From positions 310,001 to 374,000 of the forward strand of contig NZ_SOCT01000002.1 of the NCBI RefSeq assembly GCF_004364435.1: a DNA stretch of 64,000 nt, given 5' to 3'. Below, piece by piece: positions 54,517 through 63,993 of the stretch. The position numbers and the translations under genes are program-made. The first letter of the stretch is position 1. Each line of letters begins with the position of its first letter. The stretch is from Pseudomonas sp. LP_7_YM. Lineage in GTDB: Bacteria; Pseudomonadota; Gammaproteobacteria; Pseudomonadales; Pseudomonadaceae. Under the pieces are notes generated by a model. The model was not told the origin of the DNA. It searched no databases and saw only the letters and a program-made list of their open reading frames with translations.

Positions 54517-56023
54517 CGGCCAGTGCGCGCCGCTGAACGCTGCGCTTGCGCCAGATGCGCACCAGTGGCAGTACCAGCATGAGCGCGGTGACCCCCCAGA
54601 CGCCCAGGGTAATCGGGCTGGACCAAAGGATGTCCAGCGACCCGTTGGAGATCGACAGCGCACGACGCAGGTTCTGCTCCATCAAACCACCGAGAATGAA
54701 GCCCAGCAAAATCGGCGACAACGGGAAGTCAAGCTTGCGCAGGATGTAGCCGAAGATGCCGATGCCGACCATCAGGAACAGGTCGAAGGTGGTGGCATGC
54801 ACCGCGTAGACGCCGATCCCGGTAATGATTGCGATCACTGGCACCAGCGCCCAGTTCGGCACCGACAGAATGCGGGTGAAGATGCGGATCATGGGGATGT
54901 TGAGGATCACCAGCATGATGTTGGCGATGAACAACGACGCGATCAGGCCCCAGACGATGTCCGGCTGCTGTTGGAACAGCAACGGACCCGGCGTGATGTT
55001 GTACAGCGACAAGGCACCGATCATCACGGCCGTGGTGCCCGAGCCCGGTACGCCCAATGTCAGCATCGGCACCAACGCGCCGCAGGCGGTCGCGCCGATA
55101 GCGGTTTCGGGGGCTGCAAGACCGCGCATGTCGCCTTGTCCGAATTTGCCGCTGGCGCCGGCGATACGTTTCTCCGTCATATAGCTCACAGCGCTGGCCA
55201 GCGTTGCACCGGCGCCCGGCAGGACACCCATGATGAAACCCATCAGGCCGCAACGAATGTTGACGGCGAATACCGAACTGGCCTCTTTGAAGTTGAACAT
55301 CATGCGCCCGGTGGCCTTGACCGCTTCCTGGCCGCGATGGGTTTTCTCAAGCAGCAGCAGAATCTCGCTGATCGAGAACAGGCCCAGTACCAGCACCACG
55401 AACTGAATGCCATCGGCCAGATGGATGTTGTCGCCCGTGAAGCGATACACGCCGCTGTTGGCGTCGATACCGATGCTCGACAGGAACAGACCGATCAGCG
55501 CCGCCACGAAGGTCTTCAGCGGTCGATCGCCCGCCATGCCACCCAGGCAGACAATCGCGAAAACCATCAACACGAAATACTCTGCCGGGCCAAAGGCAAT
55601 CGCCCATTTGGCCAGCAGCGGTGCGAACATCACCATGCCGCAGGTGGCGATGAATGCACCGATGAACGAACTCCACGCCGACAGCGATAGCGCCACGCCT
55701 GCCAGGCCCTGACGGGCCATCGGGTAACCATCCAGAGCTGTCATGACAGTGGATGCTTCACCCGGAATGTTGAGCAGAATCGAGCTGATCCGCCCGCCGT
55801 ATTCACAGCCCAGGTACACCGCAGCCAGCAGGATCAGCGCCGACTCAGGTGGCAGGCCGAGAGCGAAGGCAATCGGGATCAGCAACGCCACGCCGTTGAT
55901 CGGGCCCAGACCCGGCAGCAGGCCGACGATGGTGCCAATCAAGGTGCCGGAAAGTGCGGTCACCAGGTTATAGGGGGTCAGCGCGACGCCGAAGCCCTGG
56001 CCGAGATAGCCGAGAGTATCCAT
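54509..56023 (-). CDS. tctA: Tripartite tricarboxylate transporter, large membrane subunit
   Basis: 504 residues from ATG 56023 (GGAGAAATGAT upstream). TctA family: VGLLPGLGPINGVALLIPIAFALGLPPESALILLAAVYLGCEYGGRISSILLNIPGEASTVMTALDG and, in the second half, GVLPGAGATLASAVSYMTEKRI with LGVPGSGTTAVMIGAL. Transport channel for citrate or related tricarboxylates together with TctB and TctC. One base after the tctB stop. Confidence 0.95.
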   Translation of the reverse strand: MDTLGYLGQGFGVALTPYNLVTALSGTLIGTIVGLLPGLGPINGVALLIPIAFALGLPPESALILLAAVYLGCEYGGRISSILLNIPGEASTVMTALDGYPMARQGLAGVALSLSAWSSFIGAFIATCGMVMFAPLLAKWAIAFGPAEYFVLMVFAIVCLGGMAGDRPLKTFVAALIGLFLSSIGIDANSGVYRFTGDNIHLADGIQFVVLVLGLFSISEILLLLEKTHRGQEAVKATGRMMFNFKEASSVFAVNIRCGLMGFIMGVLPGAGATLASAVSYMTEKRIAGASGKFGQGDMRGLAAPETAIGATACGALVPMLTLGVPGSGTTAVMIGALSLYNITPGPLLFQQQPDIVWGLIASLFIANIMLVILNIPMIRIFTRILSVPNWALVPVIAIITGIGVYAVHATTFDLFLMVGIGIFGYILRKLDFPLSPILLGFILGGLMEQNLRRALSISNGSLDILWSSPITLGVWGVTALMLVLPLVRIWRKRSVQRRALADA

Positions 56024-56024
56024 A

Positions 56025-56483
56025 TCATTTCTCCAGAACGTCGAGCAGGCCGAGAGGCAAGGGCACATCCATCACTTTGTCGAAAAGCACGTACAACAGG
56101 ATGCTCATCACAGTGGTGATGACGATGCTCGGCAGCCAGCGACCGCCATACAGCCGGGCCATGGGGATGCCGATCAGGATGCTGCTGAGGACAAAACCCA
56201 GCGGCTCGAACAGGCCGGCAAATATGAGTAACAGCACAGTGCAGGTGCCGATTTTGATCAGGGTCTGACGGTCCAGCGGGGGCTCGTCTTCGGAGTGTTT
56301 GATCGGGGTTGGACGAAACACCATGTACAGCAGCGAAAGGCCCATCAATGTGAGCATCAGCAACGGGAACGCGCGAGGGCCAACCGGTTCGTAGGAAAAG
56401 GGAGCCTGATAAGGCAATGCCATGAGTGCCAGGCCGATACAGACCAGCAGCAGCACCAAGGCAAAGAGTCGTTGCAAGACCAT
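56025..56483 (-). CDS. tctB: Tripartite tricarboxylate transporter, small membrane subunit
   Basis: 152 residues from ATG 56483 (GGAG eight bases upstream). Four membrane segments (LFALVLLLVCIGLALMAL, AFPLLMLTLMGLSLLYMVF, IGTCTVLLLIFAGLFEPLGFVLSSILIG, LPSIVITTVMSILLYVLFDKVM), the last ending VMDVPLPLG, as in TctB. Between tctC and tctA in the usual C-B-A order. Confidence 0.92.
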   Translation of the reverse strand: MVLQRLFALVLLLVCIGLALMALPYQAPFSYEPVGPRAFPLLMLTLMGLSLLYMVFRPTPIKHSEDEPPLDRQTLIKIGTCTVLLLIFAGLFEPLGFVLSSILIGIPMARLYGGRWLPSIVITTVMSILLYVLFDKVMDVPLPLGLLDVLEK

Positions 56484-56562
56484 GGGAAACTCCTGGGTTG
56501 CGCCGCCGCGCAGGCAGCGCAACCCTTAGTCAGTCAATCGAAATCCAGTCAGTTGAATTCAG

Positions 56563-57540
56563 TCACTGAATCAGGCCGAATTCCTTGGCCAGCATCTTGT
56601 AGTCGGCCACCTGTTTCTTCACGTAGGTATCGAGCTCTGGGCCGGTCATGGCGAAAGGGAACAGCTCGCGCTGATCGCGCAATTTGGCGAATTCGTCCGA
56701 AGCCAGCAGTTTGTCGAACGCGTCTTTCCACCAGGCGTAGTCTTCATCGCTGACCTTTGGCCCCAGATAGAAGCCGCGTACTACCGGCCAGACGATGTTG
56801 TAGCCTTGCTCCTTGGCCGTCGGGATGTTCTTCATTTCCGGTTCGTCCAGGCGCTCTTCGGAGAACACGGCCAGCAGACGCATGTCACCGCTGAGGATGT
56901 GCGGCATGGAGTCGGAGATATCGGTGGAGCCCACCTGAATGTGGCCGCCGAGCAGGGCAGTGGCAATTTCGCCGCCACCTTCGAGCGCTACATAACGCAG
57001 GTCCCGGGGATTGATGCCGGCAGCTTTGGCGATCAGCGCAGTTTGCATCCAGTCCTGGCTACCAACGGTGCCGCCGGAGCCGATGACCACTTTGCTCGGA
57101 TCGGCCTTGAGGGCTTTGACCAGATCATCGAGGGTCTTGTAAGGCGAATCGGCTTTGACCGCGATCGCGCCATAGCTGGTCCCGACGGCCGCCAGCCAAC
57201 GCACGGCGTTCTCGTCGAACTTGCCGAACTTGCCTTGGGCCAGGTTGAGCAACGAACCGCTCGACCAGGCGACCAAAGTGCCCGCATCCGCCGGGCGTTG
57301 AGCGACCACAGCGTTGTACGCCACTGCGCCAACGCCGCCCGGCATGTAGGTCACACGCATCGGCTTGGTCAGAATCTTCTCGTTGACCAGCGCGCTTTGC
57401 GCCAGTTTGCAGGTCAGGTCGAAGCCGCCGCCCGGCGAGGCCGGCGCGATGCATTCGGGGCGATTGGGCTCGGCCCACAATTGAGTAGTCATCAGCATGC
57501 AGCTGGCAGCCACGCAGATACGGCGCAACGATAGGGTCAT
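56563..57540 (-). CDS. tctC: Tricarboxylate-binding periplasmic protein
   Basis: 325 residues with signal peptide ending MTTQLWA. TctC/Bug fold: PECIAPASPGGGFDLTCKLAQSALV (ligand loop PGGGFD), YMPGGVGAVAYNAVVAQRPADAGTLVAWSSGSLLNLAQGKFG, VVIGSGGTVGSQDWMQTALIAKAAG. Binds tricarboxylate and delivers it to TctAB. First gene of the operon. In P. aeruginosa the porin gene opdH lies upstream; here it does not. Confidence 0.94.
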   Translation of the reverse strand: MTLSLRRICVAASCMLMTTQLWAEPNRPECIAPASPGGGFDLTCKLAQSALVNEKILTKPMRVTYMPGGVGAVAYNAVVAQRPADAGTLVAWSSGSLLNLAQGKFGKFDENAVRWLAAVGTSYGAIAVKADSPYKTLDDLVKALKADPSKVVIGSGGTVGSQDWMQTALIAKAAGINPRDLRYVALEGGGEIATALLGGHIQVGSTDISDSMPHILSGDMRLLAVFSEERLDEPEMKNIPTAKEQGYNIVWPVVRGFYLGPKVSDEDYAWWKDAFDKLLASDEFAKLRDQRELFPFAMTGPELDTYVKKQVADYKMLAKEFGLIQ

Positions 57541-57869
57541 GGTCAGTCTCCGAAGGAGTTGTTGTTTTTGGAAGCGTCGGTTTATTGATCAGGCGGTCGT
57601 TCACAGCATTGCAAGGCTGTGGCGGTCATTCCATCTCGGGAAAACGGGACGTGACGATGCACTGCGCAGCGGGGCGGAGTGTACTCAAAACAGGACGGGA
57701 TTCAGACGGCACTGTGGCCGGGATATGCAGTGATGGCATCACCGGTGACTCCGATATTGTTTTTATTGTTGAAAACGCATCAAGGCGTTTTTCGTCACGA
57801 CCCTGAGTGTCACGGATGCGCAATGGTGCGCGATCCTGACGAGTCATGGCCAGATCCTAATCAGCGAAG

Positions 57870-57908
57870 CTTTCACGAACCTTTCAACTACCTTTCATGA
57901 AGCTTTCA
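57870..57908. promoter_or_regulatory. Four CTTTCA direct repeats at 11-bp period, likely TctD operator
   Basis: CTTTCA occurs at 57870, 57881, 57892 and 57903, exactly one helical turn apart; a degenerate CTTTCG follows at 57917. OmpR/PhoB-type regulators bind as tandem dimers to 11-bp-phased direct repeats. The array lies between tctC and tctD, 114 bases upstream of tctD and about 330 upstream of tctC. Confidence 0.72.
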
Positions 57909-58021
57909 GTTAAAGACTTTCGGTAGCCAGCGGAGGCTTTTTCGCCTGTTCGAGCCTTCACAGCGGGCGTCGCGCCTGTAAACTCCGCCTCCACCTGCAA
58001 CGCCTCACTCGGGAGAAACCG

Positions 58022-58693
58022 ATGCGTGTCCTGCTCGTCGAAGATCATCTGCAACTGGCTGAAAGTGTCGCGCTGGCCCTCAAGAGCAGCGGGTTGACTG
58101 TGGACGTGCTGCACGATGGTGTGGCCGCTGACCTTGCGCTGAGCAGCGAAGAGTACGCCGTGGCGATTCTGGACGTCGGCCTGCCGCGCATGGACGGATT
58201 CGAGGTATTGGCGAAACTGCGAGCGCGGGGCAAGAACACCCCGGTGTTGATGCTGACGGCGCGCAGCGACGTCAAGGATCGCGTTCACGGGCTGAATCTG
58301 GGGGCCGACGATTACCTGGCAAAACCCTTCGAGTTGTCCGAGCTGGAGGCGCGGGTCAAGGCGCTGTTGCGCCGCAGTGTGCTTGGCGGCGAGCGTCAGC
58401 AGCGGTGTGGCGCGCTGATCTACGATCTGGATACGCGCCGTTTTACCCTCGGGGACGAAGCCCTCATCCTGACTTCCCGCGAGCAGTCGGTGCTCGAAGC
58501 CCTGATCGCCCGGCCGGGTCGGGTGATGAGCAAGGAGCAATTGGCCGCGCAGGTGTTTGGCCTGGACGAAGAGGCCAGTACCGACGCCATCGAGATCTAT
58601 GTGCACCGTCTGCGCAAGAAGCTCGACGGACACCCCATCGCCATCGTGACATTCCGGGGGCTGGGTTACCTGCTGGAAAGCCGGGATGCTTAA
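58022..58693 (+). CDS. tctD: OmpR-family response regulator TctD
   Basis: 223 residues. Receiver with MRVLLVEDHLQLAESV, phospho-acceptor in VAILDVGLPRMDGFEVL (about residue 51), LTARSDVKDRVHGLNLGADDYLAKPFELSELEARV; winged-helix output domain with LTSREQSVLEALIARPGRVMSKEQLAAQVFG and STDAIEIYVHRLRKKL. Divergent from tctC, four-base overlap-type coupling with tctE. Controls tricarboxylate transport. Confidence 0.93.
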   Translation: MRVLLVEDHLQLAESVALALKSSGLTVDVLHDGVAADLALSSEEYAVAILDVGLPRMDGFEVLAKLRARGKNTPVLMLTARSDVKDRVHGLNLGADDYLAKPFELSELEARVKALLRRSVLGGERQQRCGALIYDLDTRRFTLGDEALILTSREQSVLEALIARPGRVMSKEQLAAQVFGLDEEASTDAIEIYVHRLRKKLDGHPIAIVTFRGLGYLLESRDA

Positions 58694-60101
58694 TCCGTTC
58701 CCTTCGGCGGAAAAGAGCCTGCGCTGGCGCCTGCTGTGGAATCTGGGACTGCTGCTTGTGGTGTTGATGATCGCCAGCGGCATGAGCGCTTACTGGAACG
58801 GTCGGGAAGCGGCCGATACGGCGTACGACCGCACCTTGCTGGCATCGGCGCGGACCATTGCTGCAGGCTTGTCCGAGCGCGACGGCAGCCTCAGCGCCGA
58901 TGTGCCCTATGTAGCCCTTGATACCTTCGCCTACGACAGCGCCGGGCGAATTTATTATCAGGTCAACGACATCAACCAGAAGCTGATTTCCGGCTATGAA
59001 AACCTGCCGCCACCCCCACCGGGCACCCCGCGCACCGACGCTTATCCGGCCCTGGCCAAGTTTTACAGCGCCCGTTACCAGGGGCAGGACGTGCGCGTCG
59101 TCAGCCTGCTCAAGGCCGTCAGCGAGCCGAACATGAATGGCATTGCCGAAATTCGCGTGGCCGAAACCGAAGAGCAGCGGGTGAGCATGGCCCGCGGGCT
59201 GATGGCCGATACCTTGCTGCGTCTGGGGATGCTGGGCAGCGGGGCATTATTGCTGGTGTGGTTCACCGTCAGTGCCGCTTTGCGACCGCTGGATCGCTTG
59301 CGCACGGCAGTGGAGGAGCGTCAGCCCGACGACCTGCGCTCCTTGCCACTGGTAGAGGTGCAGCACGAGTTGCGCCCACTGGTCAGCTCGCTCAATCACT
59401 TCACCGAGCGCTTGCGCATGCAGTTCGAGCGCCAGGCCCAATTCATTGCCGATGCGGCCCACGAGCTGCGAACACCTCTGGCGGCGTTGAAAGCGCGGGT
59501 TGAGCTGGGGCTGCGCGCTCAGGATCCGACTGTTTGGCGCAGCACGCTGGAAAGTGCCGCTACCGGCACCGATAAACTGACCCATTTGGCCAATCAGTTG
59601 CTCTCACTGGCACGCATCGAGAATGGCGCCCGCGCTATCGCCGAGGGCGGTGCGCAATCACTTGACCTCAGTCAGCTCGCCCGAGAGCTGGGCATGGCCA
59701 TGGCGCCATTGGCTTACGCAAGAGGCGTGGCGCTGGCGCTGGAAGCCGAGGAGGCGGTATGGATGCGCGGCGAGCCAACCCTGCTCAATGAATTGCTCAG
59801 CAACCTGATCGATAACGCTCTGGCGCATACGCCCCCGGGCGGCAATGTCGTACTGCGGGTGCATTCGCCTTGCGTGCTGGAGGTCGAAGACGACGGCCCC
59901 GGCATTGCGTTGCACGAGCGCGACCGGGTCTTCGAGCGCTTCTACCGTCATCAGCAGCAGAGCACGGGAGCAGGGCTTGGGTTGGCCATCGTCGGGGAAA
60001 TCTGCAGGGCGCATTTGGCGCAGATCACGTTGCATGACGGCGCACAGAGGGGATTGAAGGTGAGGGTCACGTTCCCGATGCCCGAAGGCGAGGCGCGTTA
60101 A
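58686..60101 (+). CDS. tctE: Sensor histidine kinase TctE
   Basis: 471 residues; start overlaps tctD by eight bases. Two membrane helices (about 15-35 and 175-195) flank a small periplasmic TctE_N-type domain. HAMP-like linker, then H box FIADAAHELRTPLAALKARVELGLR, N box LLNELLSNLIDNALAHTPPGG and G boxes LEVEDDGPGIALHERDRVFERFYRHQ and GAGLGLAIVGEI. Likely senses citrate or tricarboxylate directly. Confidence 0.93.
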   Translation: MLNPFPSAEKSLRWRLLWNLGLLLVVLMIASGMSAYWNGREAADTAYDRTLLASARTIAAGLSERDGSLSADVPYVALDTFAYDSAGRIYYQVNDINQKLISGYENLPPPPPGTPRTDAYPALAKFYSARYQGQDVRVVSLLKAVSEPNMNGIAEIRVAETEEQRVSMARGLMADTLLRLGMLGSGALLLVWFTVSAALRPLDRLRTAVEERQPDDLRSLPLVEVQHELRPLVSSLNHFTERLRMQFERQAQFIADAAHELRTPLAALKARVELGLRAQDPTVWRSTLESAATGTDKLTHLANQLLSLARIENGARAIAEGGAQSLDLSQLARELGMAMAPLAYARGVALALEAEEAVWMRGEPTLLNELLSNLIDNALAHTPPGGNVVLRVHSPCVLEVEDDGPGIALHERDRVFERFYRHQQQSTGAGLGLAIVGEICRAHLAQITLHDGAQRGLKVRVTFPMPEGEAR

Positions 60102-60172
60102 TCGGCAGCGGCGCAAAGCGCAGGGCGTGAGTTGAACGAGGTGGCCTTGCGAAGACGATGCTCATGGATGGA

Positions 60173-60994
60173 TCAATACAGCAGCGTCATGGCTTCGTTC
60201 ATTTGTCCGATCAACGCGCCGTTGGCCATGTTCAACCCCAGCTGCATGGCCGCAGGCATCGCCAGCATGTCGAGGTTCGGGTAAGGCTTGCCCGTCACAT
60301 CGTGCACATGAACGGTAGCAACCTGCACCAGATCCACATAGTCGGCCTTGCCGGATGTACGCTCGAAGTTCTGGAACTGGCGCGGAACGATCGACAGTGC
60401 GTCGGGAAAATCCCATGAACGCAACAGACGTTCGCCGATGATCGGGTGAATGCGTTCGATCACGTGATTGAGGCTCACCGGGTCAGCCAGCAACTCGAAG
60501 TTGTCTTCGGCATACGTCAGGATCGGCAGTACACCGATCAGGTGAACCAAGCCGGCCAATGTCGCCTGGTCAGCTTTCAGATGAGCGCGCTGATGACTGA
60601 GCAAGCTGCAGATCCCGGCGACTTGCAGGCTCATTTTCCAGATATCGCGCATCTTGGTTTCGATAACCGGGGATTTGGCGTGAAACATCTGCTCCACGAC
60701 CAGGCCGATCGCCAGGTTGCAGGTGTAATTCACGCCCAGACGACGAACTGCAGTCAGCACATCACTGACCTCGAAATTCGGACGCAGCAGCGGGCTGTTG
60801 ACTACTTTGATCAGGCGAGCCGATAGCGCAGTATCGCTACCGATGACCCTGCTCAAGGCCTGGATGCTGATTTCCGAGTCTTCGGCGGCCAGACGGATCT
60901 TCATCGCTACTTCAGGGAGGGTTGGCAGAAACAGGGCGTCCTTGTCGATCGCTTTGATCAGGTCTCTCTGCACCTCGTCAGCCATGCTACTCAT
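60173..60994 (-). CDS. HDOD-domain signalling protein
   Basis: 273 residues. HDOD core: LPTLPEVAMKIRLAAEDSEISIQALSRVIGSDTALSARLIKVVNSPLLRP, AVRRLGVNYTCNLAIGLVVEQMF, LAGLVHLIGVLPILTYAED. HDOD proteins are HD-related but usually non-catalytic and act in regulation of motility, competence or cyclic-nucleotide signalling. No linked output domain. Confidence 0.9.
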   Translation of the reverse strand: MSSMADEVQRDLIKAIDKDALFLPTLPEVAMKIRLAAEDSEISIQALSRVIGSDTALSARLIKVVNSPLLRPNFEVSDVLTAVRRLGVNYTCNLAIGLVVEQMFHAKSPVIETKMRDIWKMSLQVAGICSLLSHQRAHLKADQATLAGLVHLIGVLPILTYAEDNFELLADPVSLNHVIERIHPIIGERLLRSWDFPDALSIVPRQFQNFERTSGKADYVDLVQVATVHVHDVTGKPYPNLDMLAMPAAMQLGLNMANGALIGQMNEAMTLLY

Positions 60995-61065
60995 ATCGAA
61001 TCTCTGGATAAGGCATCGCGTTCAATACCGCTGCCGTGCATGGGCAGGGGCCAGGCAACGGCGGC

Positions 61066-62007
61066 TCAACGCTGTGTCTCGAGTTTGGCATCCAAAGTGT
61101 AGGGCAGTTCGCGCAGTTGCAATGCCGGGCCATCCGCCGCGCCCAGCCGAATGTTGCCATCTTCCACCGCGTCAGCCTGCAGGACTGCCAGCAACTCAAT
61201 GCCTGAGCCGGCACGGGCGGCAACGACCACATTGCCTACAGCGCTGGAGTGAACCGGGGAGAACAGTGCCGCGCCCGGTTCCGGTACATCGTTGCCTTCG
61301 AGCGTCAGACGATACTGGCGGCGCTTTAGCTTGCCCAGATACTGCATCCGCGCAACGATCTCCTGGCCGGTGTAGCAGCCTTTCTTGAAGCTGACGCCGC
61401 CAACGGCCTGGAGGTTGATCATCTGCGGAATGAACTCTTCACGGGTTTGCGCGAAGACCTGACCGATACCGGCTTGAATCTGCCCCAGCAGCCAGTCGTT
61501 CAATAAGCCTTCGGGCAAATGCGCGGCCAGGCGACTGCGCACGTCCGCCGCCTGTTCGGCGCGCACCCAGAGTTCGGCGCGGGCAGGGGAGACGCGGATG
61601 GCGATCAGATCGTTGGCGCGCACCACCGCATCGGTGTCCTGGCCAAGGTCCAGGCCCAGGTTCATCAGGGTGCTGTCGGCATTGCTCAGGCCAAAGCGCG
61701 CCCATGACGCGCTTTCGTCGGTGAGTTTGGACTTGGAGAAGACCGCGTACTTTCGCAGATCCAGCAACTGCGGCTCGATCAGTTCATGCGCCATCGCCAG
61801 CAGGACGCCGTCACCTTCGAGCAGGATGCGAAAACTTGATTGCATGCGGCCTTTCTGGGTGCAGCGGGCACCGAGCGTGGCCTTGGCATCGCTGAGATAG
61901 CCCATGTTGCAGGTCAGTTGGCCTTGAAGGAATTTGCTGGCGTCTGCGCCGCGAACGGCAAGCACACCTTCGTGGGAGAGCGGGCAAAAGAAAGTTGAAT
62001 CGGCCAT
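61066..62007 (-). CDS. ygfZ: YgfZ folate-binding protein for Fe-S cluster repair
   Basis: 313 residues. Related to the GcvT aminomethyltransferase fold. The YgfZ signature KKGCYTGQEIVARMQYLGKLKRRQYRL contains the conserved cysteine (about residue 230). Helps maintain certain Fe-S enzymes in a folate-dependent way. Divergent from sdhE, the conserved neighbour in gamma-proteobacteria. Confidence 0.92.
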   Translation of the reverse strand: MADSTFFCPLSHEGVLAVRGADASKFLQGQLTCNMGYLSDAKATLGARCTQKGRMQSSFRILLEGDGVLLAMAHELIEPQLLDLRKYAVFSKSKLTDESASWARFGLSNADSTLMNLGLDLGQDTDAVVRANDLIAIRVSPARAELWVRAEQAADVRSRLAAHLPEGLLNDWLLGQIQAGIGQVFAQTREEFIPQMINLQAVGGVSFKKGCYTGQEIVARMQYLGKLKRRQYRLTLEGNDVPEPGAALFSPVHSSAVGNVVVAARAGSGIELLAVLQADAVEDGNIRLGAADGPALQLRELPYTLDAKLETQR

Positions 62008-62173
62008 GAGTCATCGCAGGGGTAAAAGTCTGGGGCACCATCATAGTGCCCGGCTTGGCTTATGGGTATATCCACGTCTCGATAATGGCTCGGTGTAAAA
62101 GCCTGCGACTAAGTGCGGGTACGCCCCAAGGCGAGGCCCCTGTATACTCGCGGCCAAATTCGAGGAGCGCCCC

Positions 62174-62428
62174 ATGGTCGAAGAAATTGAACTCAACCGC
62201 CTCTTCTGGCACAGCCGCCGCGGCATGCTCGAGCTGGATGTCCTGCTGGTGCCGTTTGTAAGAGAGGTCTACCCATCGCTCAACGACGTTGACCGCGCGC
62301 TCTACGTTCGCCTGCTGACCTGCGAGGATCAGGACATGTTCGTCTGGTTCATGCAGCGCGGAGAATCGGAAGATCCCGGACTTCAGCGCATGGTTCGCAT
62401 GATTCTGGACCGTGTCCAACCGAAATGA
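62174..62428 (+). CDS. sdhE: FAD assembly factor SdhE
   Basis: 84 residues. Contains the conserved [11 protein letters not shown] loop (RGxxE) needed to promote covalent flavin attachment to succinate dehydrogenase. Full length. Overlaps the next gene by 17 bases. Confidence 0.95.
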   Translation: MVEEIELNRLFWHSRRGMLELDVLLVPFVREVYPSLNDVDRALYVRLLTCEDQDMFVWFMQRGESEDPGLQRMVRMILDRVQPK

Positions 62429-62876
62429 TTGTTTCGAATGCCGCTGGCAGCGCTCTTCGGCTCTGCTGACGGCATACGCCGGTGCTCAGGCGCTGGCGCT
62501 GATCTCGCTTGTCTTCCTTGAGATTTCTTTCTGGGCCAAATCGGTCGGCGCGTTGGCGTGTCTGCTTCACGGCCTGCATTCGTTGCCGCGATTCATTCTG
62601 TTAAGTGACGAAAACGCCTACACCGGCCTGCGACGAGACAGTTGCGGCTGGCACTTGTGGAGTCGTCGTGCCGGTTGGCAGCCGGTGCAGTTGCGCCCCG
62701 ACAGCATGGCCTTGCCGGGCATCGTGGTGCTCCGGTTTCGTCTCGGCGGCGGTTGGCTGAATCGGCATTGGGTCAGGGCTGTCTGCATTCCAGCGGACGC
62801 CATGCCGCCTGAACTGCACCGACGTCTGCGTCTGCGGCTAAAGTTCAGCCGACGTAGGTGGGCGGCACCAGAATAG
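62412..62876 (+). CDS. YgfX/CptA-like membrane protein
   Basis: 154 residues from GTG 62412, within the 3' end of sdhE. Starts [24 protein letters not shown]; two helices form a hairpin ([20 protein letters not shown] and [25 protein letters not shown]), then a soluble tail ending in a basic [14 protein letters not shown]. In E. coli YgfX pairs with SdhE (CptAB/YgfYX). The basic C-terminus is typical of Pseudomonas members. Confidence 0.8.
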   Translation: MSNRNDCFECRWQRSSALLTAYAGAQALALISLVFLEISFWAKSVGALACLLHGLHSLPRFILLSDENAYTGLRRDSCGWHLWSRRAGWQPVQLRPDSMALPGIVVLRFRLGGGWLNRHWVRAVCIPADAMPPELHRRLRLRLKFSRRRWAAPE

Positions 62877-63134
62877 TGCCAGTCACCCATACGACGTGCT
62901 GAACGAGTCGGCTCCTCTCTTGTTATACCGGTTCTATATGGCCACTAGTATGTAAGCATTGGTAACGGCACAATGGCCGGGATTTTATGGCAGCTGTAAG
63001 TCACTGCGGTGCCGATTATGCTACAGCGCAGCATCGTGCACACGGTCTGCCGGGCATTTCAAGGTCGAAAAGCAGTTCGAATTGGATCCTACAAGCCTCA
63101 CCGTATGTGTCTTACGCTCTCCAGCGAAATGTGG

Positions 63135-63163
63135 GAACTTTTCATAAACCTACACGTTCAATA
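63135..63163 (+). promoter_or_regulatory. AlgU-type promoter, distal
   Basis: GAACTT at 63135-63140, 17-base spacer, TCAATA at 63158-63163. Matches the sigma-22/RpoE pattern GAACTT-N16/17-TC. Upstream of algU, supporting autoregulation. Confidence 0.6.
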
Positions 63164-63325
63164 GAGGGTTGCCGATAAAGGGACAGCGTCGGCGTTTTGC
63201 AAGAGGGTTGACCTTCTTGCGCAAGCGCTTTCGACGACAAGATTATTCACGCAGCCGAACCCGGTTCGAGCTGCGTTTTTCGTGCGGGCTACTGACGCTT
63301 GCCGGAAACTTGCTTGAAGGGGGGA

Positions 63326-63353
63326 GAACTTTTGCGCAAAGCCCGAGTCTATG
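63326..63353 (+). promoter_or_regulatory. AlgU-type promoter, proximal
   Basis: GAACTT at 63326-63331, 16-base spacer, TCTATG at 63348-63353, 59 bases before the algU ATG. Good match to the autoregulated algU promoter class. Confidence 0.75.
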
Positions 63354-63411
63354 TTTGCAAGCCTGTGAAGCAGCCTCTGCGACACTCCCTTGAGCTCTAT
63401 GAGGAGTGTTC

Positions 63412-63993
63412 ATGCTAACCCAGGAAGAGGATCAGCAACTGGTCGAACGCGTACAGCGCGGCGACAAGCGAGCCTTTGATCTGCTAGTGGTGAAATATCA
63501 GCACAAGATTCTTGGGTTGATCGTGCGATTCGTCCACGACACCCATGAAGCCCAGGATGTTGCACAAGAGGCTTTTATCAAGGCTTACCGTGCGCTGGGG
63601 AACTTCCGCGGCGACAGTGCGTTTTATACGTGGCTGTACCGCATCGCCATCAACACGGCGAAAAACTATCTGGTGTCGCGAGGTCGGCGGCCGCCGGACA
63701 GCGATGTCAGATCTGAAGACGCGGAGTTCTACGACGGCGATCACGGCCTCAAGGACATCGAGTCGCCGGAACGTGCATTGCTAAGGGATGAGATCGAAGG
63801 CACCGTCCATCGGACTATCCAGCTACTGCCAGAAGATTTGCGTACAGCTCTAACTTTGCGTGAGTTTGACGGTCTGAGTTACGAAGACATTGCCAGCGTC
63901 ATGCAGTGTCCGGTTGGTACCGTGCGCTCTCGCATTTTTCGCGCTCGGGAAGCCATCGATAAAGCCTTGCAACCTCTGTTGCAGGAAACCTGA
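63412..63993 (+). CDS. algU: ECF sigma factor AlgU (RpoE/sigma-22)
   Basis: 193 residues from ATG 63412 (GAGGAG just upstream); near-identical in form to P. aeruginosa AlgU. Region 2: LLVVKYQHKILGLIVRFVHDTHEAQDVAQEAFIKAYRALGNFRGDSAFYTWLYRIAINTAKNYL. Region 4: LPEDLRTALTLREFDGLSYEDIASVMQCPVGTVRSRIFRAREAIDKAL. Directs envelope-stress and alginate genes. The mucA-mucB part should follow outside the window. In P. aeruginosa nadB lies just upstream, divergent; it is not here. Confidence 0.97.
   Translation: MLTQEEDQQLVERVQRGDKRAFDLLVVKYQHKILGLIVRFVHDTHEAQDVAQEAFIKAYRALGNFRGDSAFYTWLYRIAINTAKNYLVSRGRRPPDSDVRSEDAEFYDGDHGLKDIESPERALLRDEIEGTVHRTIQLLPEDLRTALTLREFDGLSYEDIASVMQCPVGTVRSRIFRAREAIDKALQPLLQET

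Noticed and set aside
54095..55690. Long open frame of 531 codons on the plus strand opposite tctA
   Set aside because: It is the reverse reading of a GC-rich gene; the product is rich in Gln, His and Arg without family character, while the minus strand encodes a complete TctA.
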